A DNA stretch of 64,000 bases from the NCBI RefSeq assembly GCF_002091755.1, contig NZ_BDAI01000004.1, positions 372,001 through 436,000 on the forward strand, written 5' to 3'. Each line of letters begins with the position of its first letter. The first letter of the stretch is position 1. A program made the position numbers and the translations under genes. The notes beneath the pieces are model-generated. The model saw only the letters and a program-made list of their open reading frames with translations, was not told the DNA's origin and made no database searches. This document shows positions 7,185-16,050 of this stretch, piece after piece. This DNA comes from Pseudomonas nitroreducens NBRC 12694 (GTDB lineage: Bacteria > Pseudomonadota > Gammaproteobacteria > Pseudomonadales > Pseudomonadaceae).

Positions 7185-8303
7185 GTGCAGATCGGTGTAC
7201 CCCTCGAGACCCAAGCCGGTGAGACGCGGGTCGCAGCAACGCCGGAGACGGTCAAGAAACTGATCGGGCAAGGCCATCAGGTGGTCATCCAGAGCGGTGC
7301 GGGCGTCAGCGCCAGCCAGCCGGATGCCGCCTACGAAGCTGTCGGCGCGAAGATCGGCACTGCCGCCGATGCGCTCGGCGCGGAACTGGTGCTGAAGGTT
7401 GTCGCGCCCAGCGAAAGCGAGCTGGCGCAGATGAAATCCGGCGCCGTGCTGCTCGGCATGCTCAATCCGTTCAACAACGAGAACATCGCCCGCATGGCCG
7501 AGCGCGGTATCACCGCCTTCGCCCTGGAAGCCGCGCCGCGTACTTCCCGCGCGCAGAGCCTGGACGTGCTCTCCTCCCAGGCCAACATCGCCGGCTACAA
7601 GGCCGTGTTGCTCGCCGCCCACCACTATCCGCGCTTCATGCCCATGCTGATGACCGCCGCCGGCACCGTTAAGGCTGCCCGCGTGCTGATCCTCGGCGCC
7701 GGTGTCGCCGGCCTGCAGGCCATCGCCACGGCCAAGCGCCTGGGCGCGGTGATCGAGGCGTCGGACGTTCGTCCGGCGGTGAAGGAGCAGATCGAGTCCC
7801 TGGGTGCCAAGTTCGTCGACGTCCCCTACGAGACCGATGAAGAGCGCGAGTGCGCCGAAGGCGTCGGCGGTTACGCCCGCCCGATGCCCGCCTCGTGGAT
7901 GGAACGCCAGGCCAAGGCCGTGCACGAACGCGCCAAGCAGTCGGACATCGTCATCACCACCGCACTGATTCCGGGCCGCAAGGCACCGACCCTGCTGCAC
8001 GAAGCGACCGTCGCGGAAATGAAGCCAGGCTCGGTAGTCATCGACCTCGCGGCCTCGCAAGGCGGCAACTGCCCGCTGACCGAAGCCGACCAGGTGGTGG
8101 TCAAGAACGGCGTGACCATCGTTGGCCTGAGCAACCTGGCCGCGCTGGTACCGGCGGATGCCTCCGCACTCTACGCACGCAACCTGCTCGACTTCCTCAA
8201 GCTCACCCTGACCGCCGAAGGCTTCACGGTGAACCTGGAAGACGACATCGTCGCCGCCTGCCTGATGTGCCGCGACGGCCAGATCGTGCGCAAGAACGGC
8301 TGA
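7185..8303 (+). CDS. pntAA: NAD(P) transhydrogenase subunit alpha, part 1
   Basis: 372-residue NAD(H)-binding domain I of the proton-translocating transhydrogenase, which transfers hydride between NADH and NADP+ coupled to proton movement. The Rossmann motif VLILGAGVAGLQAIATAKRLG and the following EASDVRP acidic turn are clear, as is the mobile-loop region around ECAEGVGGYARPM. The frame also offers TTG at 7179, but CAGGAG at 7171-7176 is only two bases from it and eight from GTG 7185, so GTG is preferred (protein starts MQIGVPLETQAGE). As in many bacteria the alpha subunit is split, with the membrane part encoded next. Confidence 0.96.
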   Translation: MQIGVPLETQAGETRVAATPETVKKLIGQGHQVVIQSGAGVSASQPDAAYEAVGAKIGTAADALGAELVLKVVAPSESELAQMKSGAVLLGMLNPFNNENIARMAERGITAFALEAAPRTSRAQSLDVLSSQANIAGYKAVLLAAHHYPRFMPMLMTAAGTVKAARVLILGAGVAGLQAIATAKRLGAVIEASDVRPAVKEQIESLGAKFVDVPYETDEERECAEGVGGYARPMPASWMERQAKAVHERAKQSDIVITTALIPGRKAPTLLHEATVAEMKPGSVVIDLAASQGGNCPLTEADQVVVKNGVTIVGLSNLAALVPADASALYARNLLDFLKLTLTAEGFTVNLEDDIVAACLMCRDGQIVRKNG

Positions 8304-8368
8304 CGCACAACGCCCTTCTTATATATGAACGCCGGGCGCGAGCCCGGCCTCAAGACCGGTGAGAAACT

Positions 8369-8683
8369 ATGGAAGACATGCTGATCTCCCACGGCATCTA
8401 CAACCTGATCATCTTCGTGCTGGCGATCTACGTCGGCTACCACGTGGTCTGGAACGTCACCCCCGCGCTGCACACCCCGCTGATGGCAGTGACCAACGCC
8501 ATTTCCGCAATCGTGATCGTCGGCGCCATGCTGGCCGCCGCCCTGACCGTCACCCCGCTGGGCAAGGCCATGGGCACCCTGGCCGTGGCCCTGGCTGCCG
8601 TGAATGTGTTCGGTGGCTTCCTGGTCACCCGCCGCATGCTGGAAATGTTCAAGAAGAAAGCGCCGAAGGCGGAGAAGCACTGA
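8369..8683 (+). CDS. pntAB: NAD(P) transhydrogenase subunit alpha, part 2 (membrane part)
   Basis: 104 residues with three hydrophobic helices (about 9-29, 37-60 and 63-85); this is the N-terminal part of membrane domain II that in E. coli is fused to the end of PntA. The segment HTPLMAVTNAISAIVIVGAM is highly characteristic of the family. It ends one base before the ATG of pntB (TGACATG), so the three genes form a tight operon. The short cytoplasmic tail is lysine-rich (KKKAPKAEK). Confidence 0.95.
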   Translation: MEDMLISHGIYNLIIFVLAIYVGYHVVWNVTPALHTPLMAVTNAISAIVIVGAMLAAALTVTPLGKAMGTLAVALAAVNVFGGFLVTRRMLEMFKKKAPKAEKH

Positions 8684-8684
8684 C

Positions 8685-10121
8685 ATGAGCATGAACCTCG
8701 TCACCCTCCTCTACCTCATCGCCTCGGTCTGCTTCATCCAGGCCCTCAAAGGCCTGTCGCACCCGACCACCTCGCGCCGCGGCAACCTGTTCGGCATGAT
8801 CGGCATGGCCATCGCCGCGCTGACCACCGTCGCCCTGGTGTTCAAGATCAGCAGCGAAATCGCCACCACCGGCATCGTCTACGTGATCGTCGGCCTGCTG
8901 GTCGGCGGCACCGCCGGTTCGATCATGGCCAAGCGCGTTGAAATGACCAAGATGCCGGAACTGGTCGCCTTCATGCACAGCATGATCGGCCTGGCCGCCG
9001 TGTTCATCGCCATCGCCGCCGTGGTTGAGCCGCAGTCGCTGGGCATCGTGCAGAACCTGGGCGATACCATCCCCACCGGTAACCGCCTGGAGCTGTTCCT
9101 TGGCGCGGCCATCGGCGCCATCACTTTTTCCGGATCGGTGATCGCCTTCGGCAAGCTGTCGGGCAAGTACAAGTTCCGCCTGTTCCAGGGCGCCCCGGTA
9201 CAGTTCAGCGGCCAACACCTACTCAACCTGGTGCTGGGCCTGACCACTCTGGGCCTGGGCCTGCTGTTCATGTTCACCGGTAACCTGACCGCCTTCGTGG
9301 TGATGCTGGCCCTGGCCTTCGTCCTCGGCGTGCTGATCATCATCCCGATCGGCGGCGCGGACATGCCGGTCGTGGTGTCGATGCTGAACTCCTACTCCGG
9401 CTGGGCCGCGGCAGGTATCGGCTTCTCGCTGAACAACTCGATGCTGATCATCGCCGGCTCCCTGGTGGGCTCCTCGGGCGCGATCCTCTCCTACATCATG
9501 TGCAAGGCGATGAACCGCTCGTTCTTCAACGTCATCCTCGGCGGCTTTGGCGCCGAAGCGGACGCTGGCGGCCCGGCCGGTGCGAAAGAAGCCCGCCCGG
9601 TGAAGTCCGGTTCGGCCGACGACGCCTCGTTCCTGCTGACCAACGCCGACAGCGTGATCATCGTTCCCGGCTACGGCCTGGCAGTGGCCCGCGCCCAGCA
9701 TGCACTGATGGAACTGGCCGAGAAGCTGACCCACCGCGGCGTCAACGTGAAGTTCGCCATCCACCCGGTTGCTGGCCGTATGCCGGGGCACATGAACGTC
9801 CTGCTGGCCGAGGCCGAAGTGCCTTACGAGCAAGTGTTCGAGATGGAAGACATCAACTCCGAGTTCGGCCAGACCGACGTGGTGCTGGTCCTGGGCGCCA
9901 ACGACGTGGTGAACCCGGCGGCGAAGAACGATCCGAAGTCGCCGATCGCCGGCATGCCGATCCTCGAGGCCTACAAAGCCAAGACCGTGATCGTCAACAA
10001 GCGCTCGATGGCCAGCGGCTACGCCGGCCTGGACAACGAACTGTTCTACCTGGACAAGACCATGATGGTCTTCGGCGACGCCAAGAAAGTCATCGAAGAC
10101 ATGGTCAAGGCCGTCGAATAA
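8685..10121 (+). CDS. pntB: NAD(P) transhydrogenase subunit beta
   Basis: 478-residue beta subunit. About residues 1-260 form the membrane helices of domain II that carry the proton path; after a variable linker, about 295-478 form the NADP(H)-binding domain III. The NADP site motif VIIVPGYGLAVARAQHALMEL is present, as are HPVAGRMPGHMNVLLAEA and the terminal region VNKRSMASGYAGLDN. Start ATG 8685 follows pntAB after two bases; an open frame continues upstream but is pntAB read in another frame. A hairpin terminator follows. Confidence 0.97.
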   Translation: MSMNLVTLLYLIASVCFIQALKGLSHPTTSRRGNLFGMIGMAIAALTTVALVFKISSEIATTGIVYVIVGLLVGGTAGSIMAKRVEMTKMPELVAFMHSMIGLAAVFIAIAAVVEPQSLGIVQNLGDTIPTGNRLELFLGAAIGAITFSGSVIAFGKLSGKYKFRLFQGAPVQFSGQHLLNLVLGLTTLGLGLLFMFTGNLTAFVVMLALAFVLGVLIIIPIGGADMPVVVSMLNSYSGWAAAGIGFSLNNSMLIIAGSLVGSSGAILSYIMCKAMNRSFFNVILGGFGAEADAGGPAGAKEARPVKSGSADDASFLLTNADSVIIVPGYGLAVARAQHALMELAEKLTHRGVNVKFAIHPVAGRMPGHMNVLLAEAEVPYEQVFEMEDINSEFGQTDVVLVLGANDVVNPAAKNDPKSPIAGMPILEAYKAKTVIVNKRSMASGYAGLDNELFYLDKTMMVFGDAKKVIEDMVKAVE

Positions 10122-10138
10122 GACGACCGCTGATCCAC

Positions 10139-10172
10139 AAGACACCGGCCTCGCGCCGGTGTCTTGCTTTCC
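10139..10172 (+). terminator. Hairpin terminator after pntB
   Basis: Perfect 11-bp stem AAGACACCGGC (10139-10149) / GCCGGTGTCTT (10155-10165) with a five-base loop, followed by GCTTTCC. The T tract is weak, but position and stem strength fit transcription termination of pntAA-AB-B. Confidence 0.75.
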
Positions 10173-10220
10173 GGCAAAGGGAAAACTCCTGAACTTTGGT
10201 AGTAAGAAGGCAACCGGCCG

Positions 10221-10259
10221 GGCGATTTTTCGACCTTGGTATAAGAGCCAAAAATCGCC
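10221..10259. promoter_or_regulatory. Inverted repeat upstream of CoA transferase gene
   Basis: GGCGATTTTT (10221-10230) and AAAAATCGCC (10250-10259) are perfect 10-bp inverted repeats 19 bases apart, 50 bases before the CoA transferase start. Either a regulator-binding dyad or a leader hairpin; the spacing fits a two-turn dyad operator. Confidence 0.5.
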
Positions 10260-10308
10260 GAGTCCCTAGACTGGCGGCCTCGCACTTCCTACTGCCCGAG
10301 GTTTTCCC

Positions 10309-11805
10309 ATGTTCCGTGATCGCGTGCGTATGTCCTCCCTGTTGGACAAGGTGATGACTGCCGACCAGGCCGCGGCCCTTATCAAGGACGGCATGACCGT
10401 CGGCATGAGCGGTTTCACCCGCGCCGGCGAAGCCAAAGCCGTACCCAAGGCCCTCGCCGAGCGCGCCAAGCAGGAGCCGCTGCGCATCAGCCTGATGACC
10501 GGCGCCAGCCTGGGCAACGACCTCGACAAGCAGCTCACCGAGGCCGGTGTACTGGCCCGCCGCATGCCCTTCCAGGTCGACAGCACCCTGCGCAAGGCAA
10601 TCAACGCCGGCGAGGTGATGTTCATCGACCAGCACCTGTCGGAAACTGTCGAGCAACTGCGCAATCACCAGCTCAAGCTGCCGGACATCGCCGTCATCGA
10701 AGCCGTCGCCATCACCGAGGAAGGCCACATCGTGCCGACCACCTCGGTGGGCAACTCGGCCAGCTTCGCGATCTTCGCCAAGCAGGTGATCGTCGAGATC
10801 AACGTCGCGCACAACACCAACCTGGAAGGCCTGCATGACATCTACATTCCAACCTACCGCCCAACCCGTACGCCGATCCCACTGACCAAGGTCGACGACC
10901 GCATTGGCAGCACCGCCATCCCGATCCCGGCGGAGAAGATCGTCGCCATCGTCGTCAACGACCAGCCGGACTCGCCGTCCACCGTGCTGCCGCCGGACGA
11001 CGAGACCCAGGGCATCGCCAACCACCTGATCGACTTCTTCAAGCGTGAAGTGGACGCCGGACGCATGAGCAACAGCCTCGGCCCGCTGCAGGCCGGCATC
11101 GGCAGTATCGCCAACGCGGTGATGTGCGGGCTGATCGAGTCGCCCTTCGAGAACCTGACCATGTACTCCGAAGTGCTGCAGGACTCGACCTTCGACCTGA
11201 TCGACGCTGGCAAGCTGCGCTTCGCCTCGGGCAGCTCCATCACCCTGTCGAGCCGCCGCAACGCCGACGTGTTCGGCAACCTGGAGCGCTACAAGGACAA
11301 GCTGGTGCTGCGCCCGCAGGAAATCTCCAACCACCCCGAAGTGGTGCGTCGCCTCGGCATCATCGGCATCAACACCGCGCTGGAGTTCGACATCTACGGC
11401 AACGTCAACTCCACCCACGTGGGCGGCACCAAAATGATGAACGGCATCGGCGGCTCGGGCGACTTCGCCCGCAACGCGCACCTGGCCATCTTCGTCACCA
11501 AGTCCATCGCCAAGGGCGGCAACATCTCCAGCGTGGTGCCGATGGTCAGCCACGTCGACCACACCGAGCACGATGTGGACATCCTGGTCACCGAAGTGGG
11601 TCTCGCCGACCTGCGCGGCCTGGCGCCGCGCGAGCGCGCCCGGGTGATCATCGACAACTGCGTGCACCCGTCCTACCGCGACGCCCTCAACAGTTACTTC
11701 GATGCCGCCTGCGAGCGCGGCGGGCATACCCCGCACATCCTGCGCGAGGCCCTGGAGTGGCATATCAATCTGGAAGAACGCGGTCACATGCTGGCGGCGA
11801 GCTGA
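10309..11805 (+). CDS. Acetyl-CoA hydrolase/transferase family protein (succinyl-CoA:acetate CoA-transferase type)
   Basis: 498-residue class I CoA transferase of the succinyl-CoA:acetate / acetyl-CoA hydrolase type. The catalytic Glu that forms the acyl-glutamyl anhydride is predicted at residue 288 (TMYSEVLQD); the glycine-rich oxyanion region appears as FARNAHLAIFVTKS preceded by GGTKMMNGIGGSGDF. The length is normal. It probably recycles CoA between acetate and succinyl-CoA in the cytoplasm. In PAO1 a homologue (PA5445) sits beside the A-band polysaccharide genes, as here (memory). Substrate preference cannot be read from sequence. Confidence 0.93.
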   Translation: MFRDRVRMSSLLDKVMTADQAAALIKDGMTVGMSGFTRAGEAKAVPKALAERAKQEPLRISLMTGASLGNDLDKQLTEAGVLARRMPFQVDSTLRKAINAGEVMFIDQHLSETVEQLRNHQLKLPDIAVIEAVAITEEGHIVPTTSVGNSASFAIFAKQVIVEINVAHNTNLEGLHDIYIPTYRPTRTPIPLTKVDDRIGSTAIPIPAEKIVAIVVNDQPDSPSTVLPPDDETQGIANHLIDFFKREVDAGRMSNSLGPLQAGIGSIANAVMCGLIESPFENLTMYSEVLQDSTFDLIDAGKLRFASGSSITLSSRRNADVFGNLERYKDKLVLRPQEISNHPEVVRRLGIIGINTALEFDIYGNVNSTHVGGTKMMNGIGGSGDFARNAHLAIFVTKSIAKGGNISSVVPMVSHVDHTEHDVDILVTEVGLADLRGLAPRERARVIIDNCVHPSYRDALNSYFDAACERGGHTPHILREALEWHINLEERGHMLAAS

Positions 11806-12162
11806 TCCGGAGCCTTCCGCGGGTCATTCAGCAATGAATGGCCCGCCAGGGTTTACAGCCGGAAAAAAACCACGTAAAAACACTACTGAACAGATTTTTA
11901 TCCCGCTCCAACTGTTCAGTTTCCCCCGCCGCCAACCTGGCCGGCATACGCAAAAAGCCACAGACGCCCACCGATTGCGCACCAGAATGGAGCGCAACGG
12001 TACAGTTCGCCCCGAAAAAGACCATTACAGTTCAAAATTACAATCGGCTGACCAACCGCAATACAGCACAACTGTACCTGTCATCTCTGACTGAAAAGTC
12101 AGATCATATGCTCAATCCATTCAGCAACTGACTACTCGCCACAAGCGAGAAGGATGACCACC
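11806..12162. other. Intergenic region with hairpin and TACAGTT boxes
   Basis: 357 bp. It starts with an imperfect 12-bp stem (GCGGGTCATTCA / TGAATGGCCCGC, 11819-11847) that may terminate the CoA transferase mRNA. It then holds several heptamers related to TACAGTT: 12001-12007, 12026-12032, and AACTGTA at 12070-12076, plus a TACAAT -10-like hexamer at 12039-12044. An open frame across the region lacks coding character and is rejected. Confidence 0.5.
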
Positions 12163-12369
12163 ATGGAACGTACCCTCGGTTCCGCAGCTCTGAGCACCCC
12201 CCGTAGCACCTCCAGCGCCCACCGTGGCCTCGTCGGCACTGTTCGCCTGTGGCAACGCCGCATGGAAAGCCGCCGTCAGCTGGCCCGCCTGGACTCCCGC
12301 CTGCTGGCCGACGCCGGCATCAGCGAAGCCCAGCGTTACGCCGAACTGAACAAGCCGTTCTGGCGCTAA
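12163..12369 (+). CDS. DUF1127 (YjiS-like) small protein
   Basis: 68 residues. The C-terminal half (WQRRMESRRQLARLDSRLLADAGISEAQRYAELNKPFWR region) is a DUF1127 domain: an arginine-rich helix followed by L-D-xx-L-ADxGIS and a terminal KPFWR. DUF1127 proteins are small basic, possibly RNA-interacting, and are often stress-regulated; the exact role here is unknown. ATG 12163 is preferred to ATG 12154 because AGAAGG lies nine bases from it and directly touches the upstream one. A paralogue with the same C terminus lies at 22475-22669 at the other end of the polysaccharide genes. Confidence 0.85.
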   Translation: MERTLGSAALSTPRSTSSAHRGLVGTVRLWQRRMESRRQLARLDSRLLADAGISEAQRYAELNKPFWR

Positions 12370-12430
12370 GCAGTCCTCTCGACATAACAGTCGAAGGCAG
12401 TTTCCAGCACAGAAAAACTGTACCGGAAAG

Positions 12431-12466
12431 AAAGCAAAAAGGCCGCTCTTAGCGGCCTTTTGCTTT
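12431..12466. terminator. Bidirectional terminator between DUF1127 gene and manC
   Basis: AAAGGCCGCT / AGCGGCCTTT stem (12438-12460), extended by AAAGCAAAA and TTTTGCTTT arms on both sides. T runs on both strands suit the two convergent genes. Confidence 0.92.
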
Positions 12467-12479
12467 TGTGGGAGAAAAC

Positions 12480-13916
12480 TTACTGGGTACGCCCGTAGAT
12501 ATCCTCGAAACGCACGATATCGTCCTCCCCCAGGTACTCGCCGCTTTGTACCTCGATCATCACCAGATCGATCACCCCCGGATTCTCCAGACGGTGCCGA
12601 TGGCCAGCGGGGATGTAGGTCGACTCGTTACTGTTCACCAGACGCACTGACTCGCCATTGGTGACCTTGGCCATCCCGCATACCACTACCCAGTGTTCAC
12701 TGCGATGGTGGTGCATCTGCAGTGACAGCGACGCTCCCGGCTTGACCACGATCCGCTTGATTTTGAAGCGTGCACCTTCTTCCAGGACCGTATAGGTACC
12801 CCATGGCCGGGCGACGGTGCGGTGCAATCTGTACGCCTCGTGCTCGCTGTCCTTCAATTGCTTCACCACTTTGCGCACGTCCTGCGCGCGGTCGGCGTGA
12901 GCAACCAGGATGGCATCGGCGGTATCGATGACTATCAGGTCGGAGACACCGACAGTCGCTACCAGGCGCCCCTCGCTCTGTACGTAGGTCCCCTGGGTGT
13001 CGACGAAAATGGCGTGGCCCGCTGCCCGGTTATTCTGACTGTCCGGCGCAACCAGTGAACTCAGCGCGCTCCAGGAGCCTATATCGCTCCAGTCGAAGTG
13101 TGCCGGGATGACAGCAACCCGCTTGGAGTGCTCCATCAGGGCATAGTCGAGGGAAATGTCAGGCAACCCACCGAAGTACTCGCCGTTCAGTTCCTGCTGG
13201 AGCATGGCACCAGCTTCGCTGACCGGACTCGCCTCGAAACAGGCAATCGCCCCCGCCAGAAGCTCCGGAGCGTGCTGCTCCAGTTCGCCGAGCAGCGTTC
13301 CCACCGAGAAACAGAACATGCCGGAATTCCACAGGAAGTTCCCGCTCTGCAGGAAGTGCGTAGCGGTATCCAGGTCGGGTTTCTCCACGAACCGCCGGAC
13401 CAGCGCGCCACCACGGTCATCCAGTTCGTCGCCGACCTCGATGTAGCCAAACCCGGTTTCGGGCGTCGTGGGGACTACACCGAAAGTCACCAGGTGACCC
13501 GTTTCCGCCAGGGATGCCGCGTGCCCGACTGCTCGTTCGAAAGCTTCCAGGTCACGGATCAGATGGTCTGCCGGCATCACCACCATCACCGCCTCATCGC
13601 CGTGGCGGGCACGCAGGGCAAGTGCCGCCAGGGCGATTGCCGGCGCCGTATTGCGACCGGAAGGTTCCAGGATGAAATGCCCGCGCTGCACCAATCGCGC
13701 GGCCTGGTAATGGTCCTTGCTCTGGAAGTAGTAGTCGCGGTTGGTGACCGTGACAATCTCTCCACCATTGCCCAGCAGGCTGGCCGCCCGGCTGTAGGTC
13801 TTGTGCAGCAGAGACTGTCCATCGGGAAGGGTCATGAAGGGCTTGGGTTGCCCTTCACGGGAGACCGGCCAGAGACGGGTTCCGGCTCCGCCCGAAAGAA
13901 TGACGGGAATCAGCAT
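12480..13916 (-). CDS. manC: Mannose-1-phosphate guanylyltransferase / mannose-6-phosphate isomerase
   Basis: 478-residue bifunctional type II PMI-GMP enzyme (AlgA/WbpW/ManC family). It isomerises fructose-6-P to mannose-6-P and makes GDP-mannose from mannose-1-P. The N-terminal nucleotidyltransferase has LSGGAGTRLWPVSREGQPKPF (within residues 7-28) and FVEKPDLDTA; the C-terminal cupin isomerase domain has QMHHHRSEHWVVVCG and the metal-binding histidines. ATG 13916 gives MLIPVILSGG and has AAGGAG at seven bases; an upstream start would add 18 unlikely residues. It supplies activated mannose for the neighbouring polysaccharide genes. Confidence 0.95.
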   Translation of the reverse strand: MLIPVILSGGAGTRLWPVSREGQPKPFMTLPDGQSLLHKTYSRAASLLGNGGEIVTVTNRDYYFQSKDHYQAARLVQRGHFILEPSGRNTAPAIALAALALRARHGDEAVMVVMPADHLIRDLEAFERAVGHAASLAETGHLVTFGVVPTTPETGFGYIEVGDELDDRGGALVRRFVEKPDLDTATHFLQSGNFLWNSGMFCFSVGTLLGELEQHAPELLAGAIACFEASPVSEAGAMLQQELNGEYFGGLPDISLDYALMEHSKRVAVIPAHFDWSDIGSWSALSSLVAPDSQNNRAAGHAIFVDTQGTYVQSEGRLVATVGVSDLIVIDTADAILVAHADRAQDVRKVVKQLKDSEHEAYRLHRTVARPWGTYTVLEEGARFKIKRIVVKPGASLSLQMHHHRSEHWVVVCGMAKVTNGESVRLVNSNESTYIPAGHRHRLENPGVIDLVMIEVQSGEYLGEDDIVRFEDIYGRTQ

Positions 13917-14091
13917 GTTCAACTCCTTGCCGGCCCCTGGGGCCGTCATTTCTGCACCCCTGTGGGGCACGGGGCACGACGCCCGCCCGGATCAGGATGC
14001 GCTACTGAACGATGTTCTTGGATGGACCACTACTGAAGATCGGGGATCAGGCCCCTCGAATGGGAGGAGAATGGCAGCTCCGGCCGCCGCC

Positions 14092-15285
14092 CTAGATGAG
14101 GCGCTCCGCATTCTCGACGGCAAGTTGGCTGTTCTCCCCCCACAGGTGCTCCGCCAGGACTTCCCGGTACAGTTCGGAATGGCGGCGGGCCATGCTTTCG
14201 GCGGTGAACAGTTGCTGGAAACGCTCGACAGCCATCGAGCCCATTTGCGCTGCGAGCGCCGGATCATCCCAGAGTCGCTGCATAGCGGAACGAAAGGCCT
14301 CGGGATCGTTGGGGGGAACGACCAGACCGGTTTCGCCATGGATATTGATGTAGCTGGTGCCGGTGCCAATTTCGCTAGAGATCAGCGGCTTGCCGAACAT
14401 GGCGCCCTCGAGCAGGGAAATGCCGAAGGCTTCGGAGCGAAGATGGGAGGGAAAAACGACGCCGTAGCAGAGTTCGAGCAGCGCGATCTTGTCGTCTTCT
14501 TCCACGCGGCCGAGGAACACAAGGTTCTGATCGACACACAAGGCTTCCGCCTGTCGGCGCAACTCCCGCTCCAACGGTCCGGCACCAACGATCACGACTT
14601 TCAGCGATGTCCCCTGCAATGCTTTCAGAAGAATATGCAGACCTTTGTAATACCGCATAACCCCTATGAAGAGGAAGAAGCGTTCGTCGCCCAGTCGTTC
14701 GGTCCAGCGGCTCAACGTTTCCTTGTTTGCACCCGGATACGAAGCCCGGTCCAGCCCGATCGGGATCACCGAAACCTTATCCTTGAAATCGCCAAGTATC
14801 GAGCTTGTAGCGAAGTAATTCGGCGAGGTGACAATTATCCGATTCGTCTGCCCCAGGAATCGGCGCATGAGCGGACGATATACGCGCAACAGGTGCTTTT
14901 GCCGAATGATATCCGAATGGTAGGTAACGACATTCGGCTTGCGAATACCTGCCAGATAATGCGCCACATCCATGAACGGCCAAGGAAAGTGATAGTGGAT
15001 CACATCGGCCTGCTCAGCGAGCTCGCGCAGCTTGCCGATGGCCTGCCAGGACACTCCCGTGGAGGCGAGACTGAAATTGCGACGCACCTGGTGTACAAGG
15101 TGCCCACCCACGCGCTGCGGCTGCTCGACGGTACTTGAGGACAAGGCCAGCACCTCGCCCTCGACACCAAACCGCCCGCTACTTTCGCACAGCTGATAGA
15201 TGACCTGCTCCACACCGCCGACCGACTCAGGCAGATATACCTTGAAGAAGTGCAGAACCTTCAGTCTGGCAGGCATGATTTCCAT
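14092..15285 (-). CDS. wbpZ: Glycosyltransferase family 4 (WbpZ-like)
   Basis: 397-residue GT-B fold glycosyltransferase. The N-terminal part has LHFFKVYLPESVGGVEQV and HYHFPWPFMDVAHY; the C-terminal part has FIGVMRYYKGLHIL, the EX7E motif in EAFGISLLEGAMFGKP, and INIHGETGLVVPP. These stretches closely resemble what I recall of WbpZ, which adds D-rhamnose or mannose residues in the A-band polysaccharide of P. aeruginosa. The start is uncertain: ATG 15285 (MEIMPARL), ATG 15276 (MPARLKVL) or ATG 15369; homologues begin near KVLHFF. Same strand as manC, with a 175-bp gap. Confidence 0.85.
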   Translation of the reverse strand: MEIMPARLKVLHFFKVYLPESVGGVEQVIYQLCESSGRFGVEGEVLALSSSTVEQPQRVGGHLVHQVRRNFSLASTGVSWQAIGKLRELAEQADVIHYHFPWPFMDVAHYLAGIRKPNVVTYHSDIIRQKHLLRVYRPLMRRFLGQTNRIIVTSPNYFATSSILGDFKDKVSVIPIGLDRASYPGANKETLSRWTERLGDERFFLFIGVMRYYKGLHILLKALQGTSLKVVIVGAGPLERELRRQAEALCVDQNLVFLGRVEEDDKIALLELCYGVVFPSHLRSEAFGISLLEGAMFGKPLISSEIGTGTSYINIHGETGLVVPPNDPEAFRSAMQRLWDDPALAAQMGSMAVERFQQLFTAESMARRHSELYREVLAEHLWGENSQLAVENAERLI

Positions 15286-15481
15286 GGCAGTGATAGTTTC
15301 AGAAGTTGGCCTTTTCCCTGGAGCCGGCAACTTCCTTACAGCAATTTCATCCGCATCCTGAGCACTCATATTATTATAAGCCCTACATGCTGCTTGGCCG
15401 TCGCCCCTATATTACGAGACGCACCGGAATATATACGACAAGGACAACATCCATTTTCAACAGCGTAATCCCCGACCTATC

Positions 15482-15811
15482 CTATTCCAGATACCCAGGC
15501 AAACTTCCTGACAATAAAACTTGCACCGCGAAGCGAACTCCAGCGGGACGCTCCAGCGCCACCGAGGCAACTGTCGACTGGAACGACATCGCGGCATGTT
15601 CATCGGAGGCAGGCCACAGCAACGCCACCACTTCGCCACCACCCACCGTCAAATCGGGTTTCTCAGACGCCTGGCGCGACCAGGCCACCACAGGCGGATT
15701 GCGAAGATGGGCAGCGTGAGCAGCGGTAACCTCAAGGCGACGACTGTTCCCCGAAACACGAAAGGAACAAGGTGATTGGCATGCACAAGGCATGGCGGCA
15801 TGCGCCGTCAT
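15482..15811 (-). CDS. Hypothetical protein, 109 aa, with strong ribosome binding site
   Basis: Not recognised. It is proposed because a perfect AGGAGG (complement of 15817-15822) lies five bases before ATG 15811, and the codons look native for this genome. The protein starts MTAHAAMPCACQSPCSFRV; three Cys lie in the first 15 residues, then a short predicted beta-rich segment (VVAWSRQ, LTVGGGEVVALLWPAS, ALERPAGVRFAVQVLLSG). No signal peptide or helix is obvious. It lies in the gap between the divergent WbpZ-like and fusion glycosyltransferase genes, so it could be a small regulator or polysaccharide accessory. It could also be chance. Confidence 0.5.
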   Translation of the reverse strand: MTAHAAMPCACQSPCSFRVSGNSRRLEVTAAHAAHLRNPPVVAWSRQASEKPDLTVGGGEVVALLWPASDEHAAMSFQSTVASVALERPAGVRFAVQVLLSGSLPGYLE

Positions 15812-16050
15812 GACTACCTCCTGAGCTCGCAGATCCGTGTCCACGAATATTGTTATGTGCCGTCCTCTGCAAATTTTCTTTGCGGCGGTGCGTTTGGATC
15901 AGGTAAAAACTATCTCAGAAAAAAGCTATTTTCTAGCGGAAGATGGAGAAATAGCTCGGGCCGGCACAGTGACCGACCAGTCATTCAGATGGAATACCGA
16001 ATACCCTTCGGTAAGTGCCTAATAACAAATAATAAGCAGGACCGTCTTAG
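15812..16050. other. A+T-rich promoter region of the polysaccharide operon
   Basis: Notably A+T-rich for this genome (for example CAGAAAAAAGCTATTTTCTAGC). It contains an 8-bp inverted repeat AGCTATTT (15924-15931) / AAATAGCT (15949-15956), a plausible operator. It probably drives the rightward genes 16051-22324. No convincing coding sequence. Confidence 0.5.

Noticed and set aside
10105..11787. A 560-codon open frame on the minus strand opposite the CoA transferase
   Set aside because: Shadow frame of the CoA transferase; no ribosome binding site or recognisable domain.
11838..12131. 97-codon open frame before the first DUF1127 gene
   Set aside because: Overlaps a regulatory region with repeated TACAGTT boxes, no ribosome binding site, and composition unlike coding DNA.
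14092..15369. Start of the WbpZ-like gene at 15369
   Set aside because: The added residues are low-complexity and not family-like, and homologues begin near KVLHFF; a start at 15285 or 15276 is preferred but not certain.
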